Source: Bacteroidales bacterium (lineage in GTDB: Bacteria > Bacteroidota > Bacteroidia > Bacteroidales > F082). From it: 64,000 bases of DNA. Shown piece after piece: positions 46,988-56,070 of this stretch. The DNA lies in contig JAFZXP010000047.1 in the NCBI GenBank assembly GCA_017616735.1, positions 34,359 through 98,358 on the forward strand, in the 5' to 3' direction. Made by a program: the position numbers and the translations under genes. The notes beneath the pieces are model-generated. The model was given only the letters and a program-made list of their open reading frames with translations, was not told where the DNA came from and searched no databases. Each line of letters begins with the position of its first letter. The stretch's first letter is position 1.

Positions 46988-48126
46988 AAATAGTAACCGT
47001 CATAGGGGCACGTCCCCAAATCATAAAGGCAGCGGCCATCAGCCGCGCCATCAGGCAGCACTTCTGCAACGAAATGCAGGAAATAATCGTGCACACAGGC
47101 CAGCATTACGACAACAATATGTCACAGGTGTTCTTCGACGAGCTCGGAGTACCTCAACCCGATTACAACCTAGGTGTAGGCTCGGCATCGCATGGTGTGC
47201 AGACAGCCCGCATGATTGAAGGCATTGAAGACATCCTTCTGAAAGAAAAGCCCGACTGCCTGGTGCTTTACGGCGACACCAACTCCACTTTGGCCGGCGC
47301 CATAGCGGCATCGAAGATTCACATACCGATTGTGCACATCGAAGCCGGTTTGCGCTCGTTCAACAAGTCAATGCCCGAGGAGATCAACCGCATTTGCTGC
47401 GACCACTGCTCCACCCTGCTGTTTTCGCCAACAGCCACCGGATTCAAAAACCTTATAAACGAAGGGTTTAATCCAGACAATAAAAAGAAATACACCATCG
47501 ACAACCCCGGCATCTACCACTGTGGAGACATAATGTACGACAACAGCAAGTACTTTGCCACAATTGCCGACAGCAAATCACAAATTCTCGAAAGAGAGAA
47601 TCTTAAAGGAGTCGATTATGTTCTGTGCACCATACATCGCGACAACAACACAGACCAACCTAAGCGCCTGAACTCCATTTTCAAAGCCCTGTTGGCAATT
47701 GCCGACAAGACTGCTGTGGTGCTGCCGTTGCACCCTAGAACCGCCAAACTTTTGGAACACAACCTGCAGAAAGATGTTTTCGAAAAAGTATCTTCCAATA
47801 AAAACATCAGGTTGCTGCCGCCGGCTTCATTCCTCGACATGATAGTGCTGGAACGCCATGCCAAAATGGTTGTGACCGACTCGGGCGGAGTTCAGAAAGA
47901 AGCTTTTTTCTTCCAAAAGCCTTGTCTTATCTTGCGAAGCGAAACCGAATGGAAGGAAATAGTGGAATGCGGCGCAGCTGTAATCACCGACGCCAACGAG
48001 CAACAAATCGTTAAAGCTTATGGCGATTTCACCGACAATCCGCCACACAATTATCCGGAATTTTTCGGCGACGGACATGCCGCCGAGTTCATCTGCAAGG
48101 AAATGTTGGAAAATTTTCAACTTTAG
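46984..48126 (+). CDS. wecB: UDP-N-acetylglucosamine 2-epimerase (non-hydrolysing)
   Basis: 380 residues with the family start KIVTVIGARPQIIKAAAISR, HTGQHYDNNMS, GDTNSTLAGAIAA, the catalytic region HIEAGLRSFN, and the UDP-binding TDSGGVQKEAFFF. It makes UDP-ManNAc for surface polysaccharide. It overlaps the upstream radC by 4 bases. Confidence 0.95.
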   Translation: MKIVTVIGARPQIIKAAAISRAIRQHFCNEMQEIIVHTGQHYDNNMSQVFFDELGVPQPDYNLGVGSASHGVQTARMIEGIEDILLKEKPDCLVLYGDTNSTLAGAIAASKIHIPIVHIEAGLRSFNKSMPEEINRICCDHCSTLLFSPTATGFKNLINEGFNPDNKKKYTIDNPGIYHCGDIMYDNSKYFATIADSKSQILERENLKGVDYVLCTIHRDNNTDQPKRLNSIFKALLAIADKTAVVLPLHPRTAKLLEHNLQKDVFEKVSSNKNIRLLPPASFLDMIVLERHAKMVVTDSGGVQKEAFFFQKPCLILRSETEWKEIVECGAAVITDANEQQIVKAYGDFTDNPPHNYPEFFGDGHAAEFICKEMLENFQL

Positions 48127-48150
48127 TGTCGAACGTATTAAAATAATTTC

Positions 48151-48158
48151 TATCTTTG
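48151..48158 (+). promoter_or_regulatory. -7 promoter box for the rpsF-rpsR-rplI operon
   Basis: TATCTTTG followed by CAGTCTG matches the consensus and lies 62 bases before the rpsF ATG. Confidence 0.7.
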
Positions 48159-48220
48159 CAGTCTGAAAATTGAACACTAACAATTTTAATATAAATAGTT
48201 AATAATCAACAAATTAAATT

Positions 48221-48571
48221 ATGAATCAGTACGAAACCGTTTTCATTTTAACTCCCGTTTTGTCTGAAGAACAGATGAAGGAAGCGGTAGAAAAGTTCGA
48301 GACTCTGCTCGTGAACAACGGAGCCGAGATCGTTTTCAAGGATTTCTGGGGCATGCGCAAGCTGGCCTATCCTATTCAAAAGAAGTCATCAGGTTTCTAT
48401 CAGTTGATAGAATACAAAGCTGAAGGCAATGTTATCGACACTTTGGAGACAGAGTTGAAGCGTGACGAGCGCGTCATCCGTTTCCTGACAGTGAAACTTG
48501 ACAAGCACGCTGTAGCTTACAACGAAAAGAAACGTCGTAAAGCAGCAGAAGCAGCAGAGCAAGCCAACTAA
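48221..48571 (+). CDS. rpsF: 30S ribosomal protein S6
   Basis: 116 residues with [20 protein letters not shown] and the [19 protein letters not shown] region of S6. It binds 16S rRNA together with S18, encoded next. It is first in the conserved S6-S18-L9 operon. Confidence 0.96.
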   Translation: MNQYETVFILTPVLSEEQMKEAVEKFETLLVNNGAEIVFKDFWGMRKLAYPIQKKSSGFYQLIEYKAEGNVIDTLETELKRDERVIRFLTVKLDKHAVAYNEKKRRKAAEAAEQAN

Positions 48572-48598
48572 TTGTTTAACATTTAAATTTTGAATGAT

Positions 48599-48868
48599 AT
48601 GGCACAACCTAACACAGACATCAAATATTTGACTCCAATAGCAGTCGATACAAAAAAGAAGAAATACTGCCGCTTCAAGAAGAACCGCATCAAATACATC
48701 GATTATAAAGATGCTGACTTCTTGCTGAGATTTGTGAACGAGCAGGGTAAGATTTTACCTCGCCGCATCACCGGTACATCAACAAAATATCAGAGAAAGG
48801 TCGCTCAGGCCGTTAAGAGAGCCCGCCACCTCGCTTTGATGCCGTACTTAGCTGATTGTTTGAAATAA
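48599..48868 (+). CDS. rpsR: 30S ribosomal protein S18
   Basis: The start is the ATG at 48599, giving 89 residues. [20 protein letters not shown] and [18 protein letters not shown] are the S18 signatures. It is the middle gene of the operon. Confidence 0.96.
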   Translation: MAQPNTDIKYLTPIAVDTKKKKYCRFKKNRIKYIDYKDADFLLRFVNEQGKILPRRITGTSTKYQRKVAQAVKRARHLALMPYLADCLK

Positions 48869-48886
48869 TAAGAGGAGGACAGACAC

Positions 48887-49336
48887 ATGGAAATTATTCT
48901 TACACAAGACGTTAAAAATTTGGGATATAAGAACGACATCGTCAACGTTAAACCAGGTTACGCACGTAACTTCCTGATCCCACAGGGCATGGCTATCCTC
49001 GCAACAGAATCAGCTCGTAAGGTATTGGCAGAAAACATGCGCCAGCAGGCTTACAAGCAGGAGAAGATCAAGAAAGAAGCTGAAGAACTCGCCAAAGTTC
49101 TCGAAGGCCTCAAACTCCGCATCCCTGCAAAGGCTGCTTCAACAGGCAAGATCTACGGTTCAGTCAACAACGTCCAGATTGCCAACGCAATCAAGGAAGC
49201 CAAGAACATCGACATCGACCGCAAACAGATCCTCGTCGACGACGACACCATCAAGGAAGTCGGCAACTACAAGGCAAAGATCCGCTTGCACAAAGACGTC
49301 ACAGTCGAAATCAGCTTCGAAGTTTTTGCTGAATAA
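48887..49336 (+). CDS. rplI: 50S ribosomal protein L9
   Basis: 149 residues with MEIILTQDVKNLGYKNDIVN, GYARNFLIPQGMA, a connecting helix and the C-terminal domain. An AGGAGG-type ribosome-binding site lies before its ATG. It is last in the operon, before a terminator. Confidence 0.97.
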   Translation: MEIILTQDVKNLGYKNDIVNVKPGYARNFLIPQGMAILATESARKVLAENMRQQAYKQEKIKKEAEELAKVLEGLKLRIPAKAASTGKIYGSVNNVQIANAIKEAKNIDIDRKQILVDDDTIKEVGNYKAKIRLHKDVTVEISFEVFAE

Positions 49337-49357
49337 TAAGCATTTTTGCAATAATTT

Positions 49358-49392
49358 AAAAAGCCGGGGAATTCAACGTTCTTCGGCTTTTT
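49358..49392 (+). terminator. Terminator of the S6-S18-L9 operon
   Basis: The stem AAAAAGCCG / CGGCTTTTT has a 17-base loop and a T-run. Confidence 0.85.
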
Positions 49393-49398
49393 GTTAAT

Positions 49399-49471
49399 AA
49401 GGCTTTAGTCGTTAGTCGTTAGACTTTAGTAGTCAAGGACTAAAAACTAAAGACTAAAAACTAAAGACTAT
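49399..49471. repeat. Intergenic short-word repeat, family A, upstream of the SpoU methylase
   Basis: TTAGTCGTTAGTCGTTAGAC, as in the tRNA-Glu region, is followed by CTAAAAACTAAAGACTAAAA and AACTAAAGACT. The ATG of the next gene follows the last unit by one base. Confidence 0.85.
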
Positions 49472-50233
49472 ATGACTAAAAACGACGTCAAAGAATTGCA
49501 GGCATTGCGCCAGGCCAAGGGCCGCAAGGAACGTGGAATATTCGCAGTTGAAGGTAATAAGCTAGTTGAAGAGCTTACAAACTCCAGATTCAGGGTCAAC
49601 AACATCTTTGCGACAGAGCAATGGGTTGAGAAAAATCCTGTCTTGGCCAAAAAAATTGCCGATTACGAAATTATAGCGCCCAAACAGATGGAGCAGATCA
49701 GCAATTTCGTGACACCTCCAGGCATATTTGCCACGGCAATGATTCCGTCGTTCAAAATCAAGCCCGAAGACAGCAGCCGTGAACTAATTCTGATGCTTGA
49801 CGGCATCAACGATCCTGGCAACCTCGGCACCATAATCCGCACAGCCGACTGGTTCGGAATCAAGAAAATTGTCATATCGGAAGATACCTGCGACCCATGG
49901 CAGCCCAAAGCCATTCAGTCGACTATGGGTTCCGTTTTCAGAACACAAATCGTTGAAACTGATTTGGTTAAATTCTTAAGCGAAGTGAAAACACCGGTTT
50001 TCGGAGCTTTGATGCAAGGAAAGAACATATATCAGACCAACATCAAAAGCAGCAGTGGAGTTGTGATTATCGGCAGCGAGTCGCACGGCATACGCGAAAA
50101 CGTTATGCCTTTTGTAAGCTGTCCCATAAATATTCCAAGAGCTGAAGGAAGTCTGACCGAGTCGCTCAACGCAAGCGTGGCGGCAGGAATCATCATTTCA
50201 GAAGTATTCAGGAAAAACAGCACTCAGCGTTAA
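49472..50233 (+). CDS. SpoU/TrmH-family RNA 2'-O-methyltransferase
   Basis: 253 residues. The N-terminal substrate-binding part (QALRQAKGRKERGIFAVEGN) is followed by a SPOUT domain with LDGINDPGNLGTIIRTADWF, VIIGSESHGIRENV and PRAEGSLTESLNASVAAGI, the knot motifs that bind SAM. It methylates a ribose in rRNA or tRNA; the exact site is unknown. It overlaps the next gene (opposite strand) at its 3' end. Confidence 0.9.
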   Translation: MTKNDVKELQALRQAKGRKERGIFAVEGNKLVEELTNSRFRVNNIFATEQWVEKNPVLAKKIADYEIIAPKQMEQISNFVTPPGIFATAMIPSFKIKPEDSSRELILMLDGINDPGNLGTIIRTADWFGIKKIVISEDTCDPWQPKAIQSTMGSVFRTQIVETDLVKFLSEVKTPVFGALMQGKNIYQTNIKSSSGVVIIGSESHGIRENVMPFVSCPINIPRAEGSLTESLNASVAAGIIISEVFRKNSTQR

Positions 50234-51102
50234 AGCTCAATATTGTATTTCTGCATATAATAGGCTATTACTGCAACCAGAGCTATTACCACCAAAACAA
50301 ACATCGTGGCGAAATAGAAGACGTAAACCAGGGCGCTTCTCCACGCTGTCTTAACCACACTGAATTCGAGCATCTTTTTAAAACACATCGAATAGGCGAT
50401 TATTGTCACCAGCCAGCCCAAAGAATCCATGCTGTCATATATCTTTTCCGAGAAAACGAAAAGTATGCTCGCCAAGCATCGATAAAGGAACACGATTATC
50501 GTGGCATATACAACAGGTATACAATACTCACCCCAGTTGTAACGCCTGCGGTTTGTTCTTCCATAACATAATCTCGCCATTGCAATGTACACAGGAATGG
50601 TCAGGAGCATCATCAGAGTGTAATGGTTTTGATATAATTTGCCGCATAACGCCAAGCCGCCGACAAGCTGATTGCGGAACAACGTCGCGCCATCTACATT
50701 GTCACCTTTAATTTCAACAGCTGTTGCAGCTTCTTCCTGTATTACTTTGTCAATAGCATTCATGTCGGTATCCCTACTTCCGGTAAAAGTAAAGATAAGG
50801 ACGTACAAACTCAGCACCAGAAAAAGCATCGGGAATGGCGAGAAATAACTCTTGCGCTTGCCATTGAGAATGTCTATCATCATCTGCCCCGGTCGCGTAA
50901 ACAATGTCTTCAGGGTAAACCAGACTCCGCCGTCGTTACTGAGGATGGCTTGGAGAAGGTTGGTGAAGATAAACCTTATTGTAAAACGCTTTGTATCAGC
51001 ACGTTGACCGCATTCCGGACAAAAATTACCCTCGAATTCAGTGCCGCAATTCAGGCATTTTGTAGTCTTCTTTTCCTCTGCTATTATTGTGTTATCTTCC
51101 AT
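50230..51102 (-). CDS. DUF3667 membrane protein
   Basis: The start is the ATG at 51102, giving 290 residues. The N-terminal zinc ribbon CLNCGTEFEGNFCPECGQRA is followed by RFTIRFIFTNLLQAI and several membrane helices, the DUF3667 layout. The function is unknown. It meets the SpoU gene tail to tail with a 4-base overlap. Confidence 0.8.
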   Translation of the reverse strand: MEDNTIIAEEKKTTKCLNCGTEFEGNFCPECGQRADTKRFTIRFIFTNLLQAILSNDGGVWFTLKTLFTRPGQMMIDILNGKRKSYFSPFPMLFLVLSLYVLIFTFTGSRDTDMNAIDKVIQEEAATAVEIKGDNVDGATLFRNQLVGGLALCGKLYQNHYTLMMLLTIPVYIAMARLCYGRTNRRRYNWGEYCIPVVYATIIVFLYRCLASILFVFSEKIYDSMDSLGWLVTIIAYSMCFKKMLEFSVVKTAWRSALVYVFYFATMFVLVVIALVAVIAYYMQKYNIEL

Positions 51103-51183
51103 TCTCAATTATTTTGTTCTGCAAAAATAGTAAAAAACAACCAATAAACAAAAAAGAGACTCAGAATCTGAATCTCTTTTTTG

Positions 51184-51258
51184 CGGTGCCGAACGGGCTC
51201 GAACCGTCGACCTCCTGCGTGACAGGCAGGCATTCTAACCAAACTGAACTACGGCACC
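51184..51258 (-). tRNA. tRNA-Asp (anticodon GTC)
   Basis: Full cloverleaf on the minus strand: acceptor GGTGCCG/CGGCACC, D-arm with TAGTTCAGTTTGGTTAGAA, anticodon arm CCTGC-CTGTCAC-GCAGG, T-arm ACGGTTCGAGCCCGT. 75 nt, CCA not encoded. Confidence 0.97.
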
Positions 51259-51388
51259 CTGTCAGTTTTGACGGTGCAAAGATACACTGTTTTTTGTTAC
51301 AGTCAACACTTTTTTTGAAAAAAATTTCACTTTTTTATTGAGTGATAGCGCTGTTTTTGATTATCAACACATTACACATTAATTTATG

Positions 51389-53461
51389 TTAGTTTATCTC
51401 CACGACCAAGGCTCCTTCGGTACGTATATCATAGTATTTCTGCCCTATTTCTTCGGCTTTTGCCACGATTTTTCTACTCAAATAGGTCGGCACGCTGCAG
51501 TCAAGCACCAATAAATCGACTTCATAATTGTTTTGCATACACTCAATGTCGAAATAATCAGTGCCGCGCACCAAATAATAATCCAGATGCGGCCGGTATG
51601 GGAGAAGCTTAGTTGACAGCCGACTCTTGTTGTAGAATCCTATGGTCTTACCCCCAAAAGACACCATATCGCCGAGTTTTTTAAGATACTGATTCTCAAT
51701 ACCAAGGCTATCTAAAAGGCATACTGCTCCGTCGTTGTACACACCTTCCCTAACCCAATTGTTCTCGATGTTGAAACTGACAGCAGACTGATCTTCAATC
51801 AGAGTGGTATCACATAGCAAAAGATGACTGTTTCCGCACACAAAATCGACGGCAGTGCCTTTATTTACAGAATAAACAGTAAAATTCACCCGATCACGCT
51901 GCTGTAGCGCTCTGGTAAATTGTGATATACTGAATAATAATAAGGTAGCCATTATTGCATATACAATCCGTTTCTTTCGATGTTCGAGCGCAAACATCAA
52001 AAGCGCAATGGCTGTTATCAGACAAATAAACTCCAAATCATTTATATACAAGCCTTTAAGTATCGACATCGGCAGGCTTTCAACCCAAGAAACTATGAAA
52101 TTCATAACAAACACCAACCATTTCACTATCCATGCAACCGCCATATTAAGCCAGGGCACATAACACAGCAGCAGCATTATCATACCGCCAATGATAACAA
52201 CAGTGGATACCGGGCCCATAAACAAATTGCTAAGCCAAAAATATGTCGGAAACTGATGAAAATAATAAATTGAAAAAGGCGCAGTGACAATTTGCGCCGC
52301 CAAGGTTACCGATGTGAGCTCCCACATTTTTTCAGGCAGTTTGTATTTTGAATAAATCATCCGGTTGATTGGTTGCTGCAGCTCCACAATACCAACCACA
52401 GCCGCATACGACAGCAGAAATCCTACATTAAACAGGTTGGACGGCTCCATACACAGCAGAATGAATGCCGATGCGGCCAAACTATTCAAAAGCACACCTT
52501 TTCGTTGGAGCATATCGCCAAGTATCACAAAAGAAAGCATTATGGTGGAACGCAATATGGACGGAGCAAGCCCTGCCAAAAAGGCATAAAACCAAATCAG
52601 CAGCAACAGCAACGACTGTTTTGCGATGTTTTGCCAACGCTTTCGTCGGTTGAGAAAAGCTAACATATTGGAAAACACCATGAATATCACTCCGACATGC
52701 ATACCCGAAACACATAATATGTGCATTGATCCGGCGGCGACGTACCTTTGACGGAGTTCGCCAGGCAGTGTGTCGTCGTATCCCAACAGTATTGCCGCCG
52801 CCACTGCGTATTCGTCGCCGCCTATTCCAAGGTTGCGCATAGTCATCAACAGAAAATCGCGCAAGCGATACGAAAATCCATAAATCGGATTGGCCTTGTT
52901 CACGCCCAACGGTTCCCACGATGTGTCTTTTAAATAAACCTGTCGCGACACTCCTTTACGGGCAAGATATGTCCGATAGTCGAACTGCTCGGGGTTCTTA
53001 GGCGGCTCCACCAGCTTAGGCGGCTCAAAGAAAACAATCACATCGCCGTATTTCAAACTCAACGAGCGCTCGCTCTTCTCAAAATACGTCATCACCGAGC
53101 CTGATTCCGACAACAGCTTCAACACAACTTTTACCGATTTATCTTTCTCGGCCGGACATTCCGCGAGACGGGCCACCCAAACATCACCATCTTCCGGCAC
53201 ATCTTCACTGCGTATATGAACTGTCAAAACGCCTAATAATATAAGGTGCAGGTTCAAAATCAGACCGAACACCCAGCGATATCTGTAATCCTTGACAGCC
53301 GAAGCCACAACGAACAATACAACCACGAGCGCTATTATCGAGACCAGCAACATCCGCACTGTTTGCCAATTAAACCAAGCCGGCAACAAAAATCCCGCCC
53401 CTATTCCGATGGCCAAGGGTATCAAAAGTCGTATGAAAGGATATTTAAACCAGTTGATCAT
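51389..53461 (-). CDS. comEC: ComEC/Rec2-family DNA uptake channel protein
   Basis: 690 residues. The N-terminal DUF4131 region has membrane helices and a soluble OB-like part. The Competence domain follows, with YAVAAAILLGYDDTLPGELR and AAGSMHILCVSGMHVGVIF, the ComEC signature. The C-terminal part retains some strands of a metallo-beta-lactamase fold, but the usual HxHxDH zinc motif is not seen. The protein forms the inner-membrane channel for single-stranded DNA in transformation. Its start is next to a perfect palindrome. Confidence 0.9.
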   Translation of the reverse strand: MINWFKYPFIRLLIPLAIGIGAGFLLPAWFNWQTVRMLLVSIIALVVVLFVVASAVKDYRYRWVFGLILNLHLILLGVLTVHIRSEDVPEDGDVWVARLAECPAEKDKSVKVVLKLLSESGSVMTYFEKSERSLSLKYGDVIVFFEPPKLVEPPKNPEQFDYRTYLARKGVSRQVYLKDTSWEPLGVNKANPIYGFSYRLRDFLLMTMRNLGIGGDEYAVAAAILLGYDDTLPGELRQRYVAAGSMHILCVSGMHVGVIFMVFSNMLAFLNRRKRWQNIAKQSLLLLLIWFYAFLAGLAPSILRSTIMLSFVILGDMLQRKGVLLNSLAASAFILLCMEPSNLFNVGFLLSYAAVVGIVELQQPINRMIYSKYKLPEKMWELTSVTLAAQIVTAPFSIYYFHQFPTYFWLSNLFMGPVSTVVIIGGMIMLLLCYVPWLNMAVAWIVKWLVFVMNFIVSWVESLPMSILKGLYINDLEFICLITAIALLMFALEHRKKRIVYAIMATLLLFSISQFTRALQQRDRVNFTVYSVNKGTAVDFVCGNSHLLLCDTTLIEDQSAVSFNIENNWVREGVYNDGAVCLLDSLGIENQYLKKLGDMVSFGGKTIGFYNKSRLSTKLLPYRPHLDYYLVRGTDYFDIECMQNNYEVDLLVLDCSVPTYLSRKIVAKAEEIGQKYYDIRTEGALVVEIN

Positions 53462-53462
53462 T

Positions 53463-53485
53463 CTTGCATATTATCAGTATGCAAG
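53463..53485. promoter_or_regulatory. Perfect palindrome adjoining the comEC start codon
   Basis: CTTGCATA-N7-TATGCAAG ends one base from the ATG on the minus strand. It could hide the ribosome-binding region as a hairpin in RNA or bind a dimeric regulator in DNA. Confidence 0.6.
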
Positions 53486-53506
53486 ATAAAAAGAATAAGC
53501 ATTCCG

Positions 53507-53540
53507 AAAACTTAGCCGACACTTTTTCCCCGGCTAAGTT
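53507..53540 (-). terminator. Hairpin between lpxB and comEC
   Basis: The 10-bp stem AACTTAGCCG/CGGCTAAGTT is followed on the minus strand by TTTTCGG. It probably ends lpxB-operon transcripts, though the T-run is short. Confidence 0.5.
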
Positions 53541-53596
53541 ATCAACAGAAAAGCGTAAAAAAAATTATTAATAGTAAAAAAGTTTTAACTTTTATG

Positions 53597-54721
53597 TTAA
53601 TCTATTTTAATATTTGATATGATAACTTCGGCGGCTCTGTTGGATGCCCCGGCATTACCAAGCACAAACTTCAATTCTTCGTAATCCTCAAGCAGTTTGC
53701 GTTGTCGTTTCTGATTGGTTAACAGCGATTTAAGCTCTTCGGTAATATTTTTGGCAGTCATATCGTTCTGAATAAGCTCTTTAACCACCATCTTGTCCAT
53801 GATAAGGTTGACCAGGCATATATATCTGACCTTGGCCAGTATACGGGCTATCCAATACGATATTTTATTAGCCTTATAACACACCACTTCGGGCACATCC
53901 AAAAGCGCCGTTTCCAGAGTAGCTGTGCCTGAAGTCACCATGGCGGCGCTTGACAGCTGAAGCAACTGGTATGTGCGGTTGCGCACCAAGCGGACATTCG
54001 ACTTATCGTTCACAAAGCGCTTGTAGTAGCTCATTGGAAGAGAAGGTGCGCATGCTATGACAAATTGATAATTCGGGAATTGTTTTGTCACCTCCATCAT
54101 TACCGTAAGCATACGACTCACTTCCTGTTTGCGGCTGCCTGGCAGCATAGCGATGATTTCCTTCTTGGGATTCAGGCGGTTTGACTTGTAAAAGCGGGCT
54201 TTGTCAACAGGTTCCACCCTGGCGATTTCATCCAGCAACGGATGCCCTACAAATTGACAATCAACATCATAGTTATCGTAGAATTTCTTTTCGAACGGCA
54301 ATATGCAGAGCATTTTGTCAACCACTCTTCTGATTTTGTATACTCTACGGCGTTTCCATGCCCACACCTGCGGCGAGATGTAATAAAACACCTTATAGCC
54401 TTTTTTCTTGGCCCACTCCGCGACTTTCAGATTGAAGCCCGGATAGTCAATCAGGATTATCGCATCAGGGGCGAATTCTGTGATGTCTTTCTTGCAAAAA
54501 CTAAAATTTTTTAGGATGGTGTTAAGATTCATTAACACTTCCACAAAGCCCATGAACGCCAAATTATGGTAATTTTTTACCACATTCGCGCCACTGCGTC
54601 GCATTTTTTCGCCGCCCCATGCCCTGATTTTTGCGCCAGGGTCCTTAGCGCGCAGCGACGACACCAGATTAGATCCGTGCAGGTCGCCCGACGCCTCTCC
54701 CGCTATGATGTAGTATTTCAT
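53597..54721 (-). CDS. lpxB: Lipid-A-disaccharide synthase
   Basis: 374 residues with MKYYIIAGEASGDLHGSNLV, AFMGFVEVL, DYPGFNLKVA, YYISPQVWAWKRRRV and LPGSRKQEV, the LpxB hallmarks. It joins UDP-2,3-diacylglucosamine and lipid X in lipid A synthesis. It overlaps surE by 4 bases and is in one operon with surE, maf, ubiA-like, kdsC and DUF2520 genes. Confidence 0.96.
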   Translation of the reverse strand: MKYYIIAGEASGDLHGSNLVSSLRAKDPGAKIRAWGGEKMRRSGANVVKNYHNLAFMGFVEVLMNLNTILKNFSFCKKDITEFAPDAIILIDYPGFNLKVAEWAKKKGYKVFYYISPQVWAWKRRRVYKIRRVVDKMLCILPFEKKFYDNYDVDCQFVGHPLLDEIARVEPVDKARFYKSNRLNPKKEIIAMLPGSRKQEVSRMLTVMMEVTKQFPNYQFVIACAPSLPMSYYKRFVNDKSNVRLVRNRTYQLLQLSSAAMVTSGTATLETALLDVPEVVCYKANKISYWIARILAKVRYICLVNLIMDKMVVKELIQNDMTAKNITEELKSLLTNQKRQRKLLEDYEELKFVLGNAGASNRAAEVIISNIKID

Positions 54722-55488
54722 TTTTCAAAAGATTTTAATTTATCCATAACATCATATGCCGTCCAATCGTAATGCGTCGGGACAATTGATGCATAATTGT
54801 TCTTCAATGCGTAAACATCGGTGTCGGTGCCGTCATCTTCAATAATAAACTCACCTCCGATCCAAAAATAATCGCGGCCATGCGGATCTTTCCGCTTGTC
54901 GAAAATCTCTTTCCAGCGAGCCTTCGCCTGACGACAAATTCTCACACCTTTTATAGGATTATCCTCAGTGGCTTTGGGGAAGTTGACATTCAGACAAACG
55001 CCTTTCGGCAAGCCTTCTTTCAAAACTTTGCGCGTAATATCGAGGATATAATTATCAAGGTTGTCGAAATTGGCATTTGGCGAATAATCCTCAAGACTGA
55101 ATCCTATGGCCGGAATGCCGTCCATGCAGGCTTCGACCACGGCAGCCATTGTGCCTGAATAAATAACATTTGTGGATGCGTTCGAGCCGTGATTGATGCC
55201 CGAAACCAATATATCAGGATATTCATCCATTATCATCTGAAAGCCGACCTTTGCGCAGTCGACCGGACAGCCGTTCAAAACATACATTTCAAAATCATCA
55301 GACTTTTCCAACTGTCTGAGTCTCAATGGCTCATTTATGGTCATCGAGTGCCCTTGGGCCGATTTCACCTCCTCGGTCGAAACCACAATCACCTTACCTA
55401 TTTGGCGCATCAAATCAGCCAGTTTTCTCAAGCCCTTCGCCAAATACCCGTCATCATTAGTTACTAAAACCGTCGGTCTTTTTTCCAT
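54718..55488 (-). CDS. surE: 5'-nucleotidase SurE
   Basis: 256 residues with the metal site VTNDDGYLAKGL, SGINHGSNAS and YSGTMAAVVEA. It removes phosphate from nucleoside 5'- or 3'-monophosphates. It is part of the lpxB operon. Confidence 0.96.
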   Translation of the reverse strand: MEKRPTVLVTNDDGYLAKGLRKLADLMRQIGKVIVVSTEEVKSAQGHSMTINEPLRLRQLEKSDDFEMYVLNGCPVDCAKVGFQMIMDEYPDILVSGINHGSNASTNVIYSGTMAAVVEACMDGIPAIGFSLEDYSPNANFDNLDNYILDITRKVLKEGLPKGVCLNVNFPKATEDNPIKGVRICRQAKARWKEIFDKRKDPHGRDYFWIGGEFIIEDDGTDTDVYALKNNYASIVPTHYDWTAYDVMDKLKSFEK

Positions 55489-56070
55489 CTAAAACTCCTT
55501 TAAAACTTTATACAATTTCTGCGTTGGCAGACCCATCACATTAAAATACGAACCTTCAACATTGCTCACGCCGCAATATCCAATCCATTCCTGAACGCCA
55601 TAGGCGCCGGCTTTGTCGTAAGGTTTATACTTGTCAATATAATACTCAATTTCAAGATTATCAAGCATTTCAAACGTTACTTTTGAAGTAACGGAGAAGG
55701 TCTTTGTCTTGTCTTTAGTGTGCACCGTGACACCAGTTACCACCTTATGCACTCTGTCGGACAGCATGTTCAGCATGCGAACCGCGTCTTCCCTGTCTTT
55801 GGGCTTGCCCAAAATCTCATTGTCGACTATAACGACAGTGTCGGCTGTGATAACCATATAGTTTTCAGGCAACTCGGCATCTTCAAAGGCTTTAGCCTTC
55901 TTCAAACTCAAAAACGGCGCCACATCAATGGAAGGCAAACGTGTAGGGTAACTTTCGTCGACTTCCTTGGTCAAAATGGTAAAATCAATGCCAATGCCTT
56001 TCAAAAGCTCCTGACGTCGAGGCGATTTCGACGCCAAAACGATATTGTATTTCTTTAAATTATCTAACAT
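55489..56070 (-). CDS. maf: Maf-family nucleoside triphosphate pyrophosphatase
   Basis: 193 residues with LASKSPRRQELLKGIGIDF, VDESYP, ITADTVVIVDNEILGKPKD and YDKAGAYGVQEWIG, the Maf signature. It hydrolyses non-canonical dTTP/UTP-type nucleotides. It overlaps the prenyltransferase gene by one base. Confidence 0.95.
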   Translation of the reverse strand: MLDNLKKYNIVLASKSPRRQELLKGIGIDFTILTKEVDESYPTRLPSIDVAPFLSLKKAKAFEDAELPENYMVITADTVVIVDNEILGKPKDREDAVRMLNMLSDRVHKVVTGVTVHTKDKTKTFSVTSKVTFEMLDNLEIEYYIDKYKPYDKAGAYGVQEWIGYCGVSNVEGSYFNVMGLPTQKLYKVLKEF

